Shown piece by piece: positions 20,001 to 27,215 of a stretch of 64,000 nt of DNA. A program made the translations under genes and the position numbers. The first letter of the stretch is position 1. Every line of letters starts with the position of its first letter. The notes beneath the pieces are model-generated. The model worked only from the letters and a program-made list of their open reading frames with translations, searched no databases and was not told where the DNA came from. This DNA is from CAZFER01 sp964517495 (GTDB lineage Bacteria; Hinthialibacterota; Hinthialibacteria; Hinthialibacterales; Hinthialibacteraceae): assembly GCA_964517495.1 (NCBI GenBank), contig CAZFER010000001.1, forward strand, positions 130,885 to 194,884, given 5' to 3'.

Positions 20001-21112
20001 TTGAATCGATCATAAAAAGTGGGAATTGGAAATTGGCTAAATTCTGTCCATTCTCTATCAAAACGGCTCCAACGTAACAATAAATTCTCTCCCACACACC
20101 AAACCGAACCGTCGGGAGCCTCTTTGATCATCTCAATTTGCTTATTTGGCTCATACGTGAATGAGGGGGATACAAACTCAAAACAACCATTAATCCATTC
20201 TGCTAAACGGTATTGTTGACCATCATTTGATTGATGAAAGGAGAGTATCTTCCCATCATGCGTATAACAAAGTTCAAATGGACTTTGATTGGGCATGATT
20301 GCTGGATTGGAAACAAAGTTCCATTCATTGTCTCTTTTAATATAAATCCCTCTCTCTGAAGAAACCATTAAGCCATGTTCATAAGTGGAGACAATCGAGC
20401 AGAATGCTTCTCCCTTATGCAAACCATATTGTTTCAAGGGATAGATCCAATCATCCCCCACCTTTTTTAACAAACCATCCTTTGTTAATGTATATGGATA
20501 TCCTTCTTTATCAACTTGAAAATCAATTACATGATCGCCCGGGAATCCATTACCCTGTGTATAAGTCTCCCACATTCCATAGCGTAATAAAGTTAAACCA
20601 CCATCAACTTGTCTATCAAGCCAGGGATCACAACAAAACCACATTGAGCCATCGTCATCTTCAACGATTCGCCTGATGCTTGGTCCAGCGAGATTTTCAT
20701 GTTGTCCGAGGGTTAAAAAATCATAACCATCAAAAATCCGAAGCCCTTTATCTGTTCCAATCCACCCCATCCCATCTTTGGCTAAATAAACACAACGCAC
20801 AAAATTGCTTGGTAAGCCATCTTCCTTGGTATACCGCTTCCATACAAATCCATCATATCGATAAAGACCATCCGAAGTAGCAACCCAAACAGTCCCATTC
20901 TCCTCAAATTCAATTGCATTAACATACCGGTTTTCCAGGCCGGCATCGTCCCAAAATGAAACCGCTCGCCATCGATAAGTATATTTATCTATTGAAGTTA
21001 AAGAGGTTGGCTTAAACTGAGAATGAACCAATATTGGATCAACAAAAAAAACAATAATAAGCCCACAACAATTTAATATCACAAAACAAAATCGGAGAAA
21101 AAGGTTGGACAT
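17003..21112 (-). CDS. Hybrid sensor histidine kinase with periplasmic beta-propeller
   Basis: 1,369-residue membrane sensor. Order: N-terminal signal/anchor (about 9-27); a periplasmic two-component-regulator propeller (about 45-690) with repeated WVATSDGLYRYDG / WIGTDKGLRIFDG blades; a Y_Y_Y Ig-like domain (about 705-770, ending in VRARDEG-like VKARDEG); one membrane helix (about 782-808); a GAF domain (about 825-975); HisKA with phospho-acceptor H1010 in GGIAHDFNNLL; a HATPase domain (VNARDAMPSGG, DTGCGMD, GTGLGLSTV); and a C-terminal receiver with D1302 (LITDVMMPGMNG). In Bacteroidetes such propellers sense oligosaccharides, but those proteins end in an AraC-type DNA-binding domain; here the chain ends at the receiver, so a phosphotransfer partner is needed. 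Substrate sensing is inferred from the family and the nearby carbohydrate genes. Confidence 0.93.
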   Translation of the reverse strand: MSNLFLRFCFVILNCCGLIIVFFVDPILVHSQFKPTSLTSIDKYTYRWRAVSFWDDAGLENRYVNAIEFEENGTVWVATSDGLYRYDGFVWKRYTKEDGLPSNFVRCVYLAKDGMGWIGTDKGLRIFDGYDFLTLGQHENLAGPSIRRIVEDDDGSMWFCCDPWLDRQVDGGLTLLRYGMWETYTQGNGFPGDHVIDFQVDKEGYPYTLTKDGLLKKVGDDWIYPLKQYGLHKGEAFCSIVSTYEHGLMVSSERGIYIKRDNEWNFVSNPAIMPNQSPFELCYTHDGKILSFHQSNDGQQYRLAEWINGCFEFVSPSFTYEPNKQIEMIKEAPDGSVWCVGENLLLRWSRFDREWTEFSQFPIPTFYDRFNRVWFLGKDRFLRYADEGWEPWTKAKGSFFKDALGSVWSWNNTHIKRWNEKDSTSFEKSITGLDRIEKGLSDSKRNIWFIGESLSRDINCAIYYQEASVWKSFQIFELNDKEIQKLIPDRNNGIWFCVRDINSLDKEVFHVDREGAIVKQIQLPEFMGKDDQIFIDSAGILWLYGPHVLYNYNTKTNSGWTQFDGPIGDTIDKIHEVNDSLWFICSGKTGGQIGFSRWQDGKFTHFYDEITYSRILYDGSLVMAGKSSLHVIPVQNDIDPYQITLLDVGTVNGVVAEPSGVFWIHVENDMYRFEPDKIEPDTVLLSEPEIVSKENKALVECAAIEAFVSKSQNKKYYYSWKFGEESWTPFLLNPVYEFDPTLMDPGVFFIKVKARDEGLEIDDTPARVIVHIPPIPLQERWWFKLAAAGIISLIIFLCLVASIAAYIAMRARAQAIRERKALQWISQNLAGPLNAREIALKVAEESRRIFEHDAFSLDMLDPSRKRIQGIYNEDTPPGEFYPIEASPLPLRSFNDNHRRILSGEPVLINRTKEEDETGLTPFGFTSRLSRSLMFVPVQWQNESIGVLSVQSYICNQYNEKHLHLLQSFADQCSGALARVKVEEELQQSEEKLRQSQRLEAVGRLAGGIAHDFNNLLMAITGYSDLAVHHLNPDDPVRRFIDEISKAGKRAASLTQQLLAFSRKQVMQPKEININDLIDGMSNMLKLLAGEDIILSLILEPKLGSVLADPGQMEQVLMNLSVNARDAMPSGGKLTIETANIEFDENLEHNQVEIKLGSYVMFAVSDTGCGMDKETITQIYEPFFTTKEKGSGTGLGLSTVYGIVKQSQGFIFVYSELGGGTTFKVYLPRVTQEQYIPSTPGKSHSKLRGTETILLVEDETSVRKLVTRRLREYGYRIIDAASGHEALKSAEQQGDTINLLITDVMMPGMNGKKLAQTLQQKFKQLKVIYMSGYTDNAISHQGILTPGTVYVQKPFAIDTLLREIRNVLDK

Positions 21113-21532
21113 TACCCGGACCTGACAAGAAACTGACTAAAAATAATTTGAGAATAATGAATCATCCTCACTGTTTTTGAAATAAAAATCGAACTCTATC
21201 CACCTCATGCTTTTCTTTACACTAAAACTTTCGCTTTTATATTAATATATGTGATTTCAATATTAAGGCTTACCTCTAATGAAATTCAATATATCATCAT
21301 GGATCATAACATTATATTATTATGATCTTTAATGCAAAAAATATGAATATCAAGGGGAAAAAACCATTACTTTTTTTCTAAAACAACAAATGATTGCACT
21401 TTAATATCAAAAAATCCTCTATACAAAAAATTTACTATCCATTTGTATTCGATAGATTTAACTCTTTTTTATTAGAATCATATTAAATGCAGAGAACAAA
21501 AATCCATATTTACAATCCTTTTGAATGCGCTC
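21113..21532. other. AT-rich intergenic region upstream of the hybrid kinase gene
   Basis: About 420 bases, very AT-rich, with no coding frame that I can support. It should hold the promoter for the divergent kinase gene. It ends at the transposase remnant. Confidence 0.5.
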
Positions 21533-21813
21533 ATGGACAAATACCATTATTTTGGGGCAGGTCCATTGTGCGACGCTCAAATCCGCTACCTACTGCGTTG
21601 TGAGAAAGGGTGGTTAGAGAGATTGGCCAACGATTTCTTTGAACAACCCGGTAATCTGTTGTCGAAGGCGAGCAATGAAAGTGAAGCCTAACAAGACAAG
21701 GGAGTGAGGCTGATCCTGCACGACACCATAGCCTTCAGGATGAAGAGCGCCCCGCACGGATGATAGCGAAATTGGGCGGATTTCTGGGCCTAAAAGGTGA
21801 TTGGCGAGTCAGG
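21533..21813 (+). pseudogene. Remnant of a DruA-headed, IS4-type transposase gene
   Basis: Two fragments on the plus strand, in different frames, look like the head and tail of one transposase with the middle deleted. 21533-21691 (52 codons, then TAA) encodes KYHYFGAGPLCDAQIRYLL...GWLERLA, matching the 'Y..G...G.q.RYL....gwl..L' pattern at the start of DruA/DUF4338 domains. 21721-21813 encodes DEERPARMIAKLGGFLGLKGD, close to the IARLGGFLGRKGDGEPG tail of IS4-family transposases, and breaks off just before the oxidoreductase stop codon at 21816. No terminal inverted repeats or target duplication were found. It is non-functional; family assignment rests on remembered motifs. Confidence 0.65.
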
Positions 21814-21815
21814 TG

Positions 21816-23111
21816 TCAACCTTCACGTTTAGAATCACCATATGGGTGTTTCCAGGGGGAGCGGTAGGGGCGTTTTAATAGCGTATAGGCTTTTTCGCTG
21901 CTGGTGATCTGTTCACGCTCTGCATTCCACACCACCCGGCTTTGTGATTCATAGGCAATCATTCCCAATTGCACTGTTGTTGTTGATTGAAACCCATCCT
22001 CGATTGGGCATGATGGCTGCTTTTGGGCACGAACGGCTTGCAGGAAATCAGCCATATGTTCCTTGCCAGCGTCAGTGCGAATGTTGGTTTCCTTGCGTTC
22101 ACCGTTATTCCCCCGGGGAATAACCACCCAGCGATTATCGGAAACAAAAACCGTGGCCTTTGTCCCATAGAAAAAGATGCCGTTGTTGACTTCTGGCGTA
22201 TATTCTGCTGAGCCCCAAATGCGATGGCGCCAAACAACCGGGCAGCGCTCGAATTCAAAATTTACGGTTAATGTATCCGGAGTGGTGATCAATCCATCGT
22301 AATAATATAGCCCACCACCGGCAACAATTGCTTTTGGAGTGGATTCTTCAAGAATCATTCGGGTTGCGTCAATCAAATGAATCCCCCAATCAACCAAATG
22401 TCCATGTCCGGTGTTTTTTTCCAAGCGCCATTTAAAATGTCCTACCTGGGGACAATAGGGCAGTTTGGGAGCAGGGCCACACCACAGTTCCCAATCCAGA
22501 GTATCGGGGGGATCCTGAACAATGGTATCCTCTTTCTTAACGCCGGCATTATAGTGAATTTGCGCTTCTACGTGCATGATATCGCCGGCCTGGCCGGATT
22601 GGATAAATTGTTTAGCTTGTTGAATCGCCTGGCTTTGGCGGCGTTGAAAACCGATTTGTACGATATTGCCCGCTTTTTGAGCGGCCTGAATCATGGCGCG
22701 GCCTTCTCGAACATCGTATGCCAAGGGTTTTTCACAATAGATATTTAGTCCCTTTTCACATGCTGCGATAAACGGCAGGGCATGCCAATGCGGGGGGGTG
22801 GCAATAATGACAAAATCCATGCCTGATTGATCAAGCAACTCTTGATAGTGTTTATAGGTTTGGGGGCGGGTTCCCTGCTCTTTATCGATTTGGCCGGCAT
22901 TATTTTGCAGGTGTTCGCTGTCCACATCACAGATGGCAACGATTTCCACTCCACCCACTTTAAAGGCTGCTTTTACATCGACCATTCCATACCACCCTGC
23001 TCCGATCAATCCAGCTTTCAGGGTTTTATCCTGTGCATTTGCCAGCGCAGAAAGTCCAAGTGTTCCTGCAGCGGTGGTACTTAAAAAATGGCGGCGATTA
23101 GGTTTAGACAT
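21816..23111 (-). CDS. Tat-exported Gfo/Idh/MocA-family oxidoreductase
   Basis: NAD(P)-dependent sugar or polyol oxidoreductase, 431 residues from the ATG at 23111 (MSKPNRRHFLSTT...), which follows GGGAGG and AGGAACC; a longer frame upstream overlaps the neighbouring decayed gene and lacks support. The N-terminus is a twin-arginine signal (RRHFLS, then ALANA). The Rossmann nucleotide-binding motif is GLIGAGWYG (about 35-43), CDVD follows, and the family motif EKPLAYDVREGRAM lies near 135, with the active-site-type region GHGHLVDWGIHLID near 240 (H and D conserved). Exported members are common in Planctomycetes-like lineages and take part in sugar modification. Preceded by a pseudogene and followed by the transposase remnant. 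Confidence 0.92.
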   Translation of the reverse strand: MSKPNRRHFLSTTAAGTLGLSALANAQDKTLKAGLIGAGWYGMVDVKAAFKVGGVEIVAICDVDSEHLQNNAGQIDKEQGTRPQTYKHYQELLDQSGMDFVIIATPPHWHALPFIAACEKGLNIYCEKPLAYDVREGRAMIQAAQKAGNIVQIGFQRRQSQAIQQAKQFIQSGQAGDIMHVEAQIHYNAGVKKEDTIVQDPPDTLDWELWCGPAPKLPYCPQVGHFKWRLEKNTGHGHLVDWGIHLIDATRMILEESTPKAIVAGGGLYYYDGLITTPDTLTVNFEFERCPVVWRHRIWGSAEYTPEVNNGIFFYGTKATVFVSDNRWVVIPRGNNGERKETNIRTDAGKEHMADFLQAVRAQKQPSCPIEDGFQSTTTVQLGMIAYESQSRVVWNAEREQITSSEKAYTLLKRPYRSPWKHPYGDSKREG

Positions 23112-23154
23112 GGTTCCTGAATACCTCCCACATTCATATGATGTTTTGAGCATT

Positions 23155-23790
23155 TTAAGGCATTCGCCATATAATGTCACCGTCCAATTCAAGATTGCGC
23201 TGTATGATTTTTCGGTTACCTCCATCATCCTGTAGGTTGCGGCCAATGCTATAAAGTAGAAATCCCTCATCCAGTGTGGAATAACCAATAATAAGGCTTA
23301 TAAGAAAACGGGATTCTTTCAATATCCAATCACCCAAACGAAAGATATCTCCAATCGTTTGATACGCTTCATCAATACGGCCTTCATGTATCTGTAAAAA
23401 GGCTTTGATTTTTAACAAATGGGCTATGGATAAGCGGTGCATCGCACTGGGAACATCAATAATAAATGGATCGTTCGCATTATAATTCGTGTTGTATCGT
23501 GCTTTATCCAATTCCCGAATTTTATCGATGGTGTCAAAGACGAATTGATGTTGTTCCAATAGAATACGAATTTCTTCCAGCCCCGCGGAGGCGTTCTCAA
23601 TATCAGGAACTCGTGGTGGGATCAGGTCAGATTATTCCATGAGCACGCTAGTCTGCTTGGCATTTTGCAAGGCACTCTTGTAAGCATAATGGGCAAGAAC
23701 ATAGGGTAAGCTAATCAAAATTCCTGCCAAAATAATGATGATTAAAATCACGCGATTCCGGGCCTTTTTCGGCCAAAAAGGAATTCTCAT
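23155..23790 (-). pseudogene. Decayed membrane-anchored protein gene with an in-frame stop
   Basis: An ATG at 23790 with a strong ribosome site (GGGAGGGAG) opens a frame for MRIPFWPKKARNR followed by a single membrane helix and a short extracytoplasmic part. TAA at 23632-23634 (codon 53) interrupts it. Directly after the stop, in the same frame, coding-like sequence continues (PPRVPDIENAS...) to TAA at 23155, giving 211 codons in all. The pattern 'PpvPD.ENA' and the later helical stretch match a family of membrane-anchored proteins of uncultured and planctomycetal bacteria that usually exceed 400 residues. The gene therefore appears to carry a nonsense mutation and a C-terminal truncation, and perhaps a small deletion before PPRVPD. 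Function unknown. Confidence 0.7.
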
Positions 23791-23918
23791 TTTACTCCCT
23801 CCCCGGATTGCATATTTCTCTGAAAAGAGTATCGTATTTCCTTATGATTGCCCACTATCTGCACAAAAATATGGATGGTGTGGTTAATAACTATTATGCG
23901 GGTTCTTAGGGCAGTTTT

Positions 23919-24263
23919 ATGCAATTGATGGTCATTTTTCTTAATGAAGAAGATTATCTGGACGATATTCTGGCCGAGCTTATCGAGTTGGAAATCACTG
24001 CCGCATCGGTAATGGACGGTGTCGCAATGGAGCGTGTTCTGGCCAAGGATGTGCCTATTTTTGCCGGTCTGCTTCAAACCACCCGGGGATCAAGAGCTTA
24101 TAACAAAAACATCTTTGCGCTTATTCCCCACAAAGGGATCGCCCAAAAGCTCGTATCTATTCTGCGTGAACTCGAAATTGACCTGGCGGATCCCGCCATT
24201 GGGATGATATTTACCATCCCGGTGGACTTTTTCTTATCAAACGAAGAAATCCCGAATGAATAA
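23919..24263 (+). CDS. PII-like small regulatory protein
   Basis: 114-residue soluble protein without a recognised named domain. Its layout fits the ferredoxin-like PII fold: an N-terminal strand (LMVIFLNEE), a helix with DDILAELIELEITAASVMDG (as in 'DDVLEALEELGITGATVTDV'), a variable loop, a strand (FALIPH), a second helix (QKLVSILRELE) and GMIFTIPV, like the 'GKIFVLPV' of PII proteins. In PII-like proteins such folds bind nucleotides and regulate a partner transporter. It lies 29 bases upstream of two antiporter genes on the same strand, so a role as their regulator is the natural hypothesis. The fold call is mine from pattern, not from a search. Confidence 0.7.
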   Translation: MQLMVIFLNEEDYLDDILAELIELEITAASVMDGVAMERVLAKDVPIFAGLLQTTRGSRAYNKNIFALIPHKGIAQKLVSILRELEIDLADPAIGMIFTIPVDFFLSNEEIPNE

Positions 24264-24292
24264 TTTCTGCATGAAGATGGAAAGCGAGAACA

Positions 24293-25693
24293 ATGAACGC
24301 CGCCATTGGATTTGTTATCATATTATTGCTTGGTTTCGTCTCCTCACGGTTGGCGTTGTTTCGTACCGGTATGTCCCTGGGGTTGCAATCCATTGTCCTG
24401 GCGGGTACGGAGTTTATTTTCATCGGATTGATTCTCGGCCCCCATTTCAGTCATGTTATAACCAAAGAAGCATTGCAGCAGTTGACCCCGATTTTAAGTT
24501 TGGGGCTTGGTTGGATCGGCCTGTTGATCGGGTTGCAGTTTAATTATCGAATTATTCGCCGCATCCCATCCAGTATATGGAAAACCGGTGCGTTGATTTC
24601 GTTGATCACGTTTGTAGTGGTTTTCGTTTGTATTTATATTTTACGAGATTCTATTTTGCAACGTTTCCCCCCCACGGACAATATAAATGAATCGATCTTT
24701 TCGCCGGTGGTTCGAATTACCTTTTGTGTCCTCATCAGTTTTGTGGCCACTGAGTCGACTTACTCCGTATTGGCATTGATAAAACGAAAAACGGATGCCC
24801 GTGGTGATACCATCAAAACGCTGGAATTATTGAGTGATATTCGCACTCCGATGACGATCATTGGGATGGGATTCTGGTATAGCGTTTGCCACTTTTCCAA
24901 CCTGGGAAAATGGCTGAAGCATCTTCATCCGGGCAATACATCTGATGTGTTTTTCTCATCTTCAAATTTGTCAGTACACGAACAAACGCTGAGTGGTTTT
25001 ATCCTTCATCTCCCCATGCTCAGTGGAATGTTATGGTTGGTTGTCACGATTCTACTGGGGGTGGTATTAGGCTGGATGTTGCACTACCTTACCAGCGAAC
25101 GGCTTGAAAACCGTGAAATGTTGCTGCTGTTGTCTGGTTCGGTGATCTTTTCCGCGGGTTTGGGTGCTTATCTCCATCTTTCCCCATTATTTGTCAATTT
25201 TATCATGGGAGCGACCCTGGCCAATCTGCCTAATTTTTCATTGGGACGAGTATCCAATACATTAATGCGTATGGAGAAACCTTTTTTTGTCGTTTTCATG
25301 ATTATCGTCGGTGCACTTTGGCCGGCTATTTCACCGGCGGTCATTATATTTACCGCACTACTTTTTGTCTCACGGCTGGTGGGATTATATGCGGGAACCA
25401 ACATAGCGATGGCTTTTTTCCTGAAGAACGATCAAACCTTGAAACGCCGGTTGGGGCTGGCGATGCTGCCTCAAGGTGGAGTGGCCATCGCCCTGGTGAT
25501 TGATTTCAAGTTAATTTATCCCGGGCCCTATTCTGATCTGGCGTTAGGCATCGTCATTTTATCGGTTATCCTGAACCAGATTGTGGGACCTGTTTTATTA
25601 ACTAAAATATTACGTATTTCCGGAAATATTGACAAACAACCCACATCAACCCGTTCCACCGTAATGACAAAAGCGGATAAGGAAACGTCATGA
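24293..25693 (+). CDS. Cation:proton antiporter (CPA2/KefB-like), first of a pair
   Basis: 466-residue polytopic membrane protein with about 12 hydrophobic segments. Family features: the N-terminal GLQSIVLAGTEFIFIGLILGPH segment start, a glycine-rich GLGWIGLLIGLQFN stretch near residue 75, and a C-terminal LAMLPQGGVAIAL region near 390, typical of Na+(K+)/H+ exchangers. No cytosolic NAD-binding (RCK/TrkA-N) domain is present, unlike KefB/KefC. The central region TESTYSVLALIKRKTDARGDTIK lies where the ion-binding helix is expected. It is coupled to the next antiporter gene by an ATGA overlap at 25690 and preceded by the PII-like gene. Which cation is moved is not known. Confidence 0.85.
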   Translation: MNAAIGFVIILLLGFVSSRLALFRTGMSLGLQSIVLAGTEFIFIGLILGPHFSHVITKEALQQLTPILSLGLGWIGLLIGLQFNYRIIRRIPSSIWKTGALISLITFVVVFVCIYILRDSILQRFPPTDNINESIFSPVVRITFCVLISFVATESTYSVLALIKRKTDARGDTIKTLELLSDIRTPMTIIGMGFWYSVCHFSNLGKWLKHLHPGNTSDVFFSSSNLSVHEQTLSGFILHLPMLSGMLWLVVTILLGVVLGWMLHYLTSERLENREMLLLLSGSVIFSAGLGAYLHLSPLFVNFIMGATLANLPNFSLGRVSNTLMRMEKPFFVVFMIIVGALWPAISPAVIIFTALLFVSRLVGLYAGTNIAMAFFLKNDQTLKRRLGLAMLPQGGVAIALVIDFKLIYPGPYSDLALGIVILSVILNQIVGPVLLTKILRISGNIDKQPTSTRSTVMTKADKETS

Positions 25694-26979
25694 CATCACG
25701 AATGATTGCGTTACTATTAATGGTGGCTTTATTGAGCATTGTGCTTCAATATCCCCTCTTACTGGAAACCAATAGAACCGGTGTATTGGCGACCTCTTTG
25801 GGTGCTGTGATTTTATTTGCCTATTTGTTAGGAGAAATTTTATCCCATATTAAATTACCCCGAATTTCCGGTTATTTATTCGCCGGAATGATCCTGGGGC
25901 CTTATATCAGTGGTTTGCTGACTCACCAGACCTGTCGCGACTTTGCGTTGATCGATCAAATTGCCCTGGCTTTGATCGCCTTATCGGCCGGAGGGGAATT
26001 GCAACTCAACTCGCTTCGACAGCGAATCGGTGGTATTTCACTTATGACATTAATGCAAACTGTTTTTCTTTTTATTGGGGGGACGTTATTCTTCTTTTTC
26101 CTGGCAAGATGGCTTCCCCTTATCCAGGACCTTTCTACGGCCAACCGGTTTGCCGCCGCCATGGTGTTTGGCGTTATCTCAATCGCTCAATCACCCTCCT
26201 CAACGATTGCGATTATCACGGAATTACGTTCCTCTGGAAAGGCGACAGAAACCATTTTGGGAGTCGCTGTCATTAAGGACGTATTGGTTATTCTGCTTTT
26301 TGCTCTCCTCATCCCCATCGTTAAAGTCATTGAACTGGGAGGGCAATTCGAATTGGCATTTCTAAAAAATCTTGGAACGGAATTGGCCATCTCGTTCGGG
26401 GCAGGAATCGCTGCGGGGTGGCTTATTTCTTTATATCTCAAGCATATCAAAATCCATCCTGTGCTTTTCGTATTGGCGTTTTGTTACCTGGTGTCTGAAG
26501 GATCAAAAACATTCCATTTGGATACACTTATCGTGTGCATCATTGCTGGCTTCTGGGTAACCAATGCGTCCAAAAAAGGCAAAGAATTGATTGAGATGAT
26601 TGAAGGAAGTTCATTGATCATTTATGTCATATTCTTCTGCATTACCGGCGCCACCCTGGATTTATTCGCTTTGCAATCCGTGTGGGAAATCACCCTTGCC
26701 TTGGTGCTTGTACGTATGCTCCTACTCAGCCTGGCTACTGAAACCAGTTTAAAGCTCACCCGTGATTCATTCCAATCTCCACACACGTTATGGATGTCAT
26801 TCATTGCTCAAGCGGGCGTCAGTTTGGGATTGATTACCATTCTGCAGCGCGAAGGCATCGGTTGGGGAAGCAGTTTAAAAACTATTGTGGTTGCCACCAT
26901 AGCCTTAAACCAGATTATCGGTCCCATTACTTTAAAAATCGCCTTGCAAAAAGCGGGTGAAGCCAAGAAAACCCGCTAA
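25690..26979 (+). CDS. Cation:proton antiporter (CPA2 family), second of a pair
   Basis: 429-residue membrane protein with about 12 helices. It begins with a helix and then the classic CPA2 opening AYLLGEILSHIKLPRISGYLFAG (split signature 'lPrisGYllAGmiLGP'). IGDL-like ion-site region: SSTIAIITELRSSGKATET then LGVAVIKDVLVILLFAL, where the KD pair corresponds to the ion-binding aspartate region. It ends in IALNQIIGPITLKIALQKAG, a common CPA2 terminus. It has no regulatory C-terminal domain. The start codon overlaps the stop of the previous antiporter (ATGA), implying coupled translation and possibly a heterodimer; the two proteins are clearly diverged from each other. Confidence 0.87.
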   Translation: MTSRMIALLLMVALLSIVLQYPLLLETNRTGVLATSLGAVILFAYLLGEILSHIKLPRISGYLFAGMILGPYISGLLTHQTCRDFALIDQIALALIALSAGGELQLNSLRQRIGGISLMTLMQTVFLFIGGTLFFFFLARWLPLIQDLSTANRFAAAMVFGVISIAQSPSSTIAIITELRSSGKATETILGVAVIKDVLVILLFALLIPIVKVIELGGQFELAFLKNLGTELAISFGAGIAAGWLISLYLKHIKIHPVLFVLAFCYLVSEGSKTFHLDTLIVCIIAGFWVTNASKKGKELIEMIEGSSLIIYVIFFCITGATLDLFALQSVWEITLALVLVRMLLLSLATETSLKLTRDSFQSPHTLWMSFIAQAGVSLGLITILQREGIGWGSSLKTIVVATIALNQIIGPITLKIALQKAGEAKKTR

Positions 26980-27027
26980 TACACACCTATCCCCTCCCAG
27001 TCATACTCTCCGTACATAAGTCCGGGT

Positions 27028-27090
27028 AGCATCGGCTTCCAACTGGTGCGATTCAACCCGGTTGAGACGCACCGGCTGGAAGCCGATGCT
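27028..27090. repeat. Large imperfect palindrome (REP-like hairpin)
   Basis: Two 23-base arms (27028-27050, 27068-27090; AGCATCGGCTTCC...) pair with two mismatches. The 17-base loop itself contains the inner palindrome TCAACC-CGGTTGA. It lies between the antiporter pair and the isomerase-like gene. No T-run follows on the plus strand, so it is more likely an interspersed palindromic repeat than a terminator. Confidence 0.8.
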
Positions 27091-27215
27091 CCCCATAGAC
27101 TCAACTATCAAAATATAGTTGTAAATGATTTTGAAATACGTTAAGATCAATGGTATTCAACACTCACGCTTATGGGGGGATCCTATAAGCATTTTCAAAC
27201 AAAAGGAGAAGCATC

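Noticed and set aside
23112..23288. 59-residue N-terminal extension of the Gfo/Idh/MocA gene
   Set aside because: The Tat signal begins at the ATG at 23111, which has its own ribosome site; the extension overlaps the decayed neighbour.
24211..24423. Minus-strand frame across the PII-like/antiporter junction
   Set aside because: Shadow of the coding frames on the plus strand; no start context.
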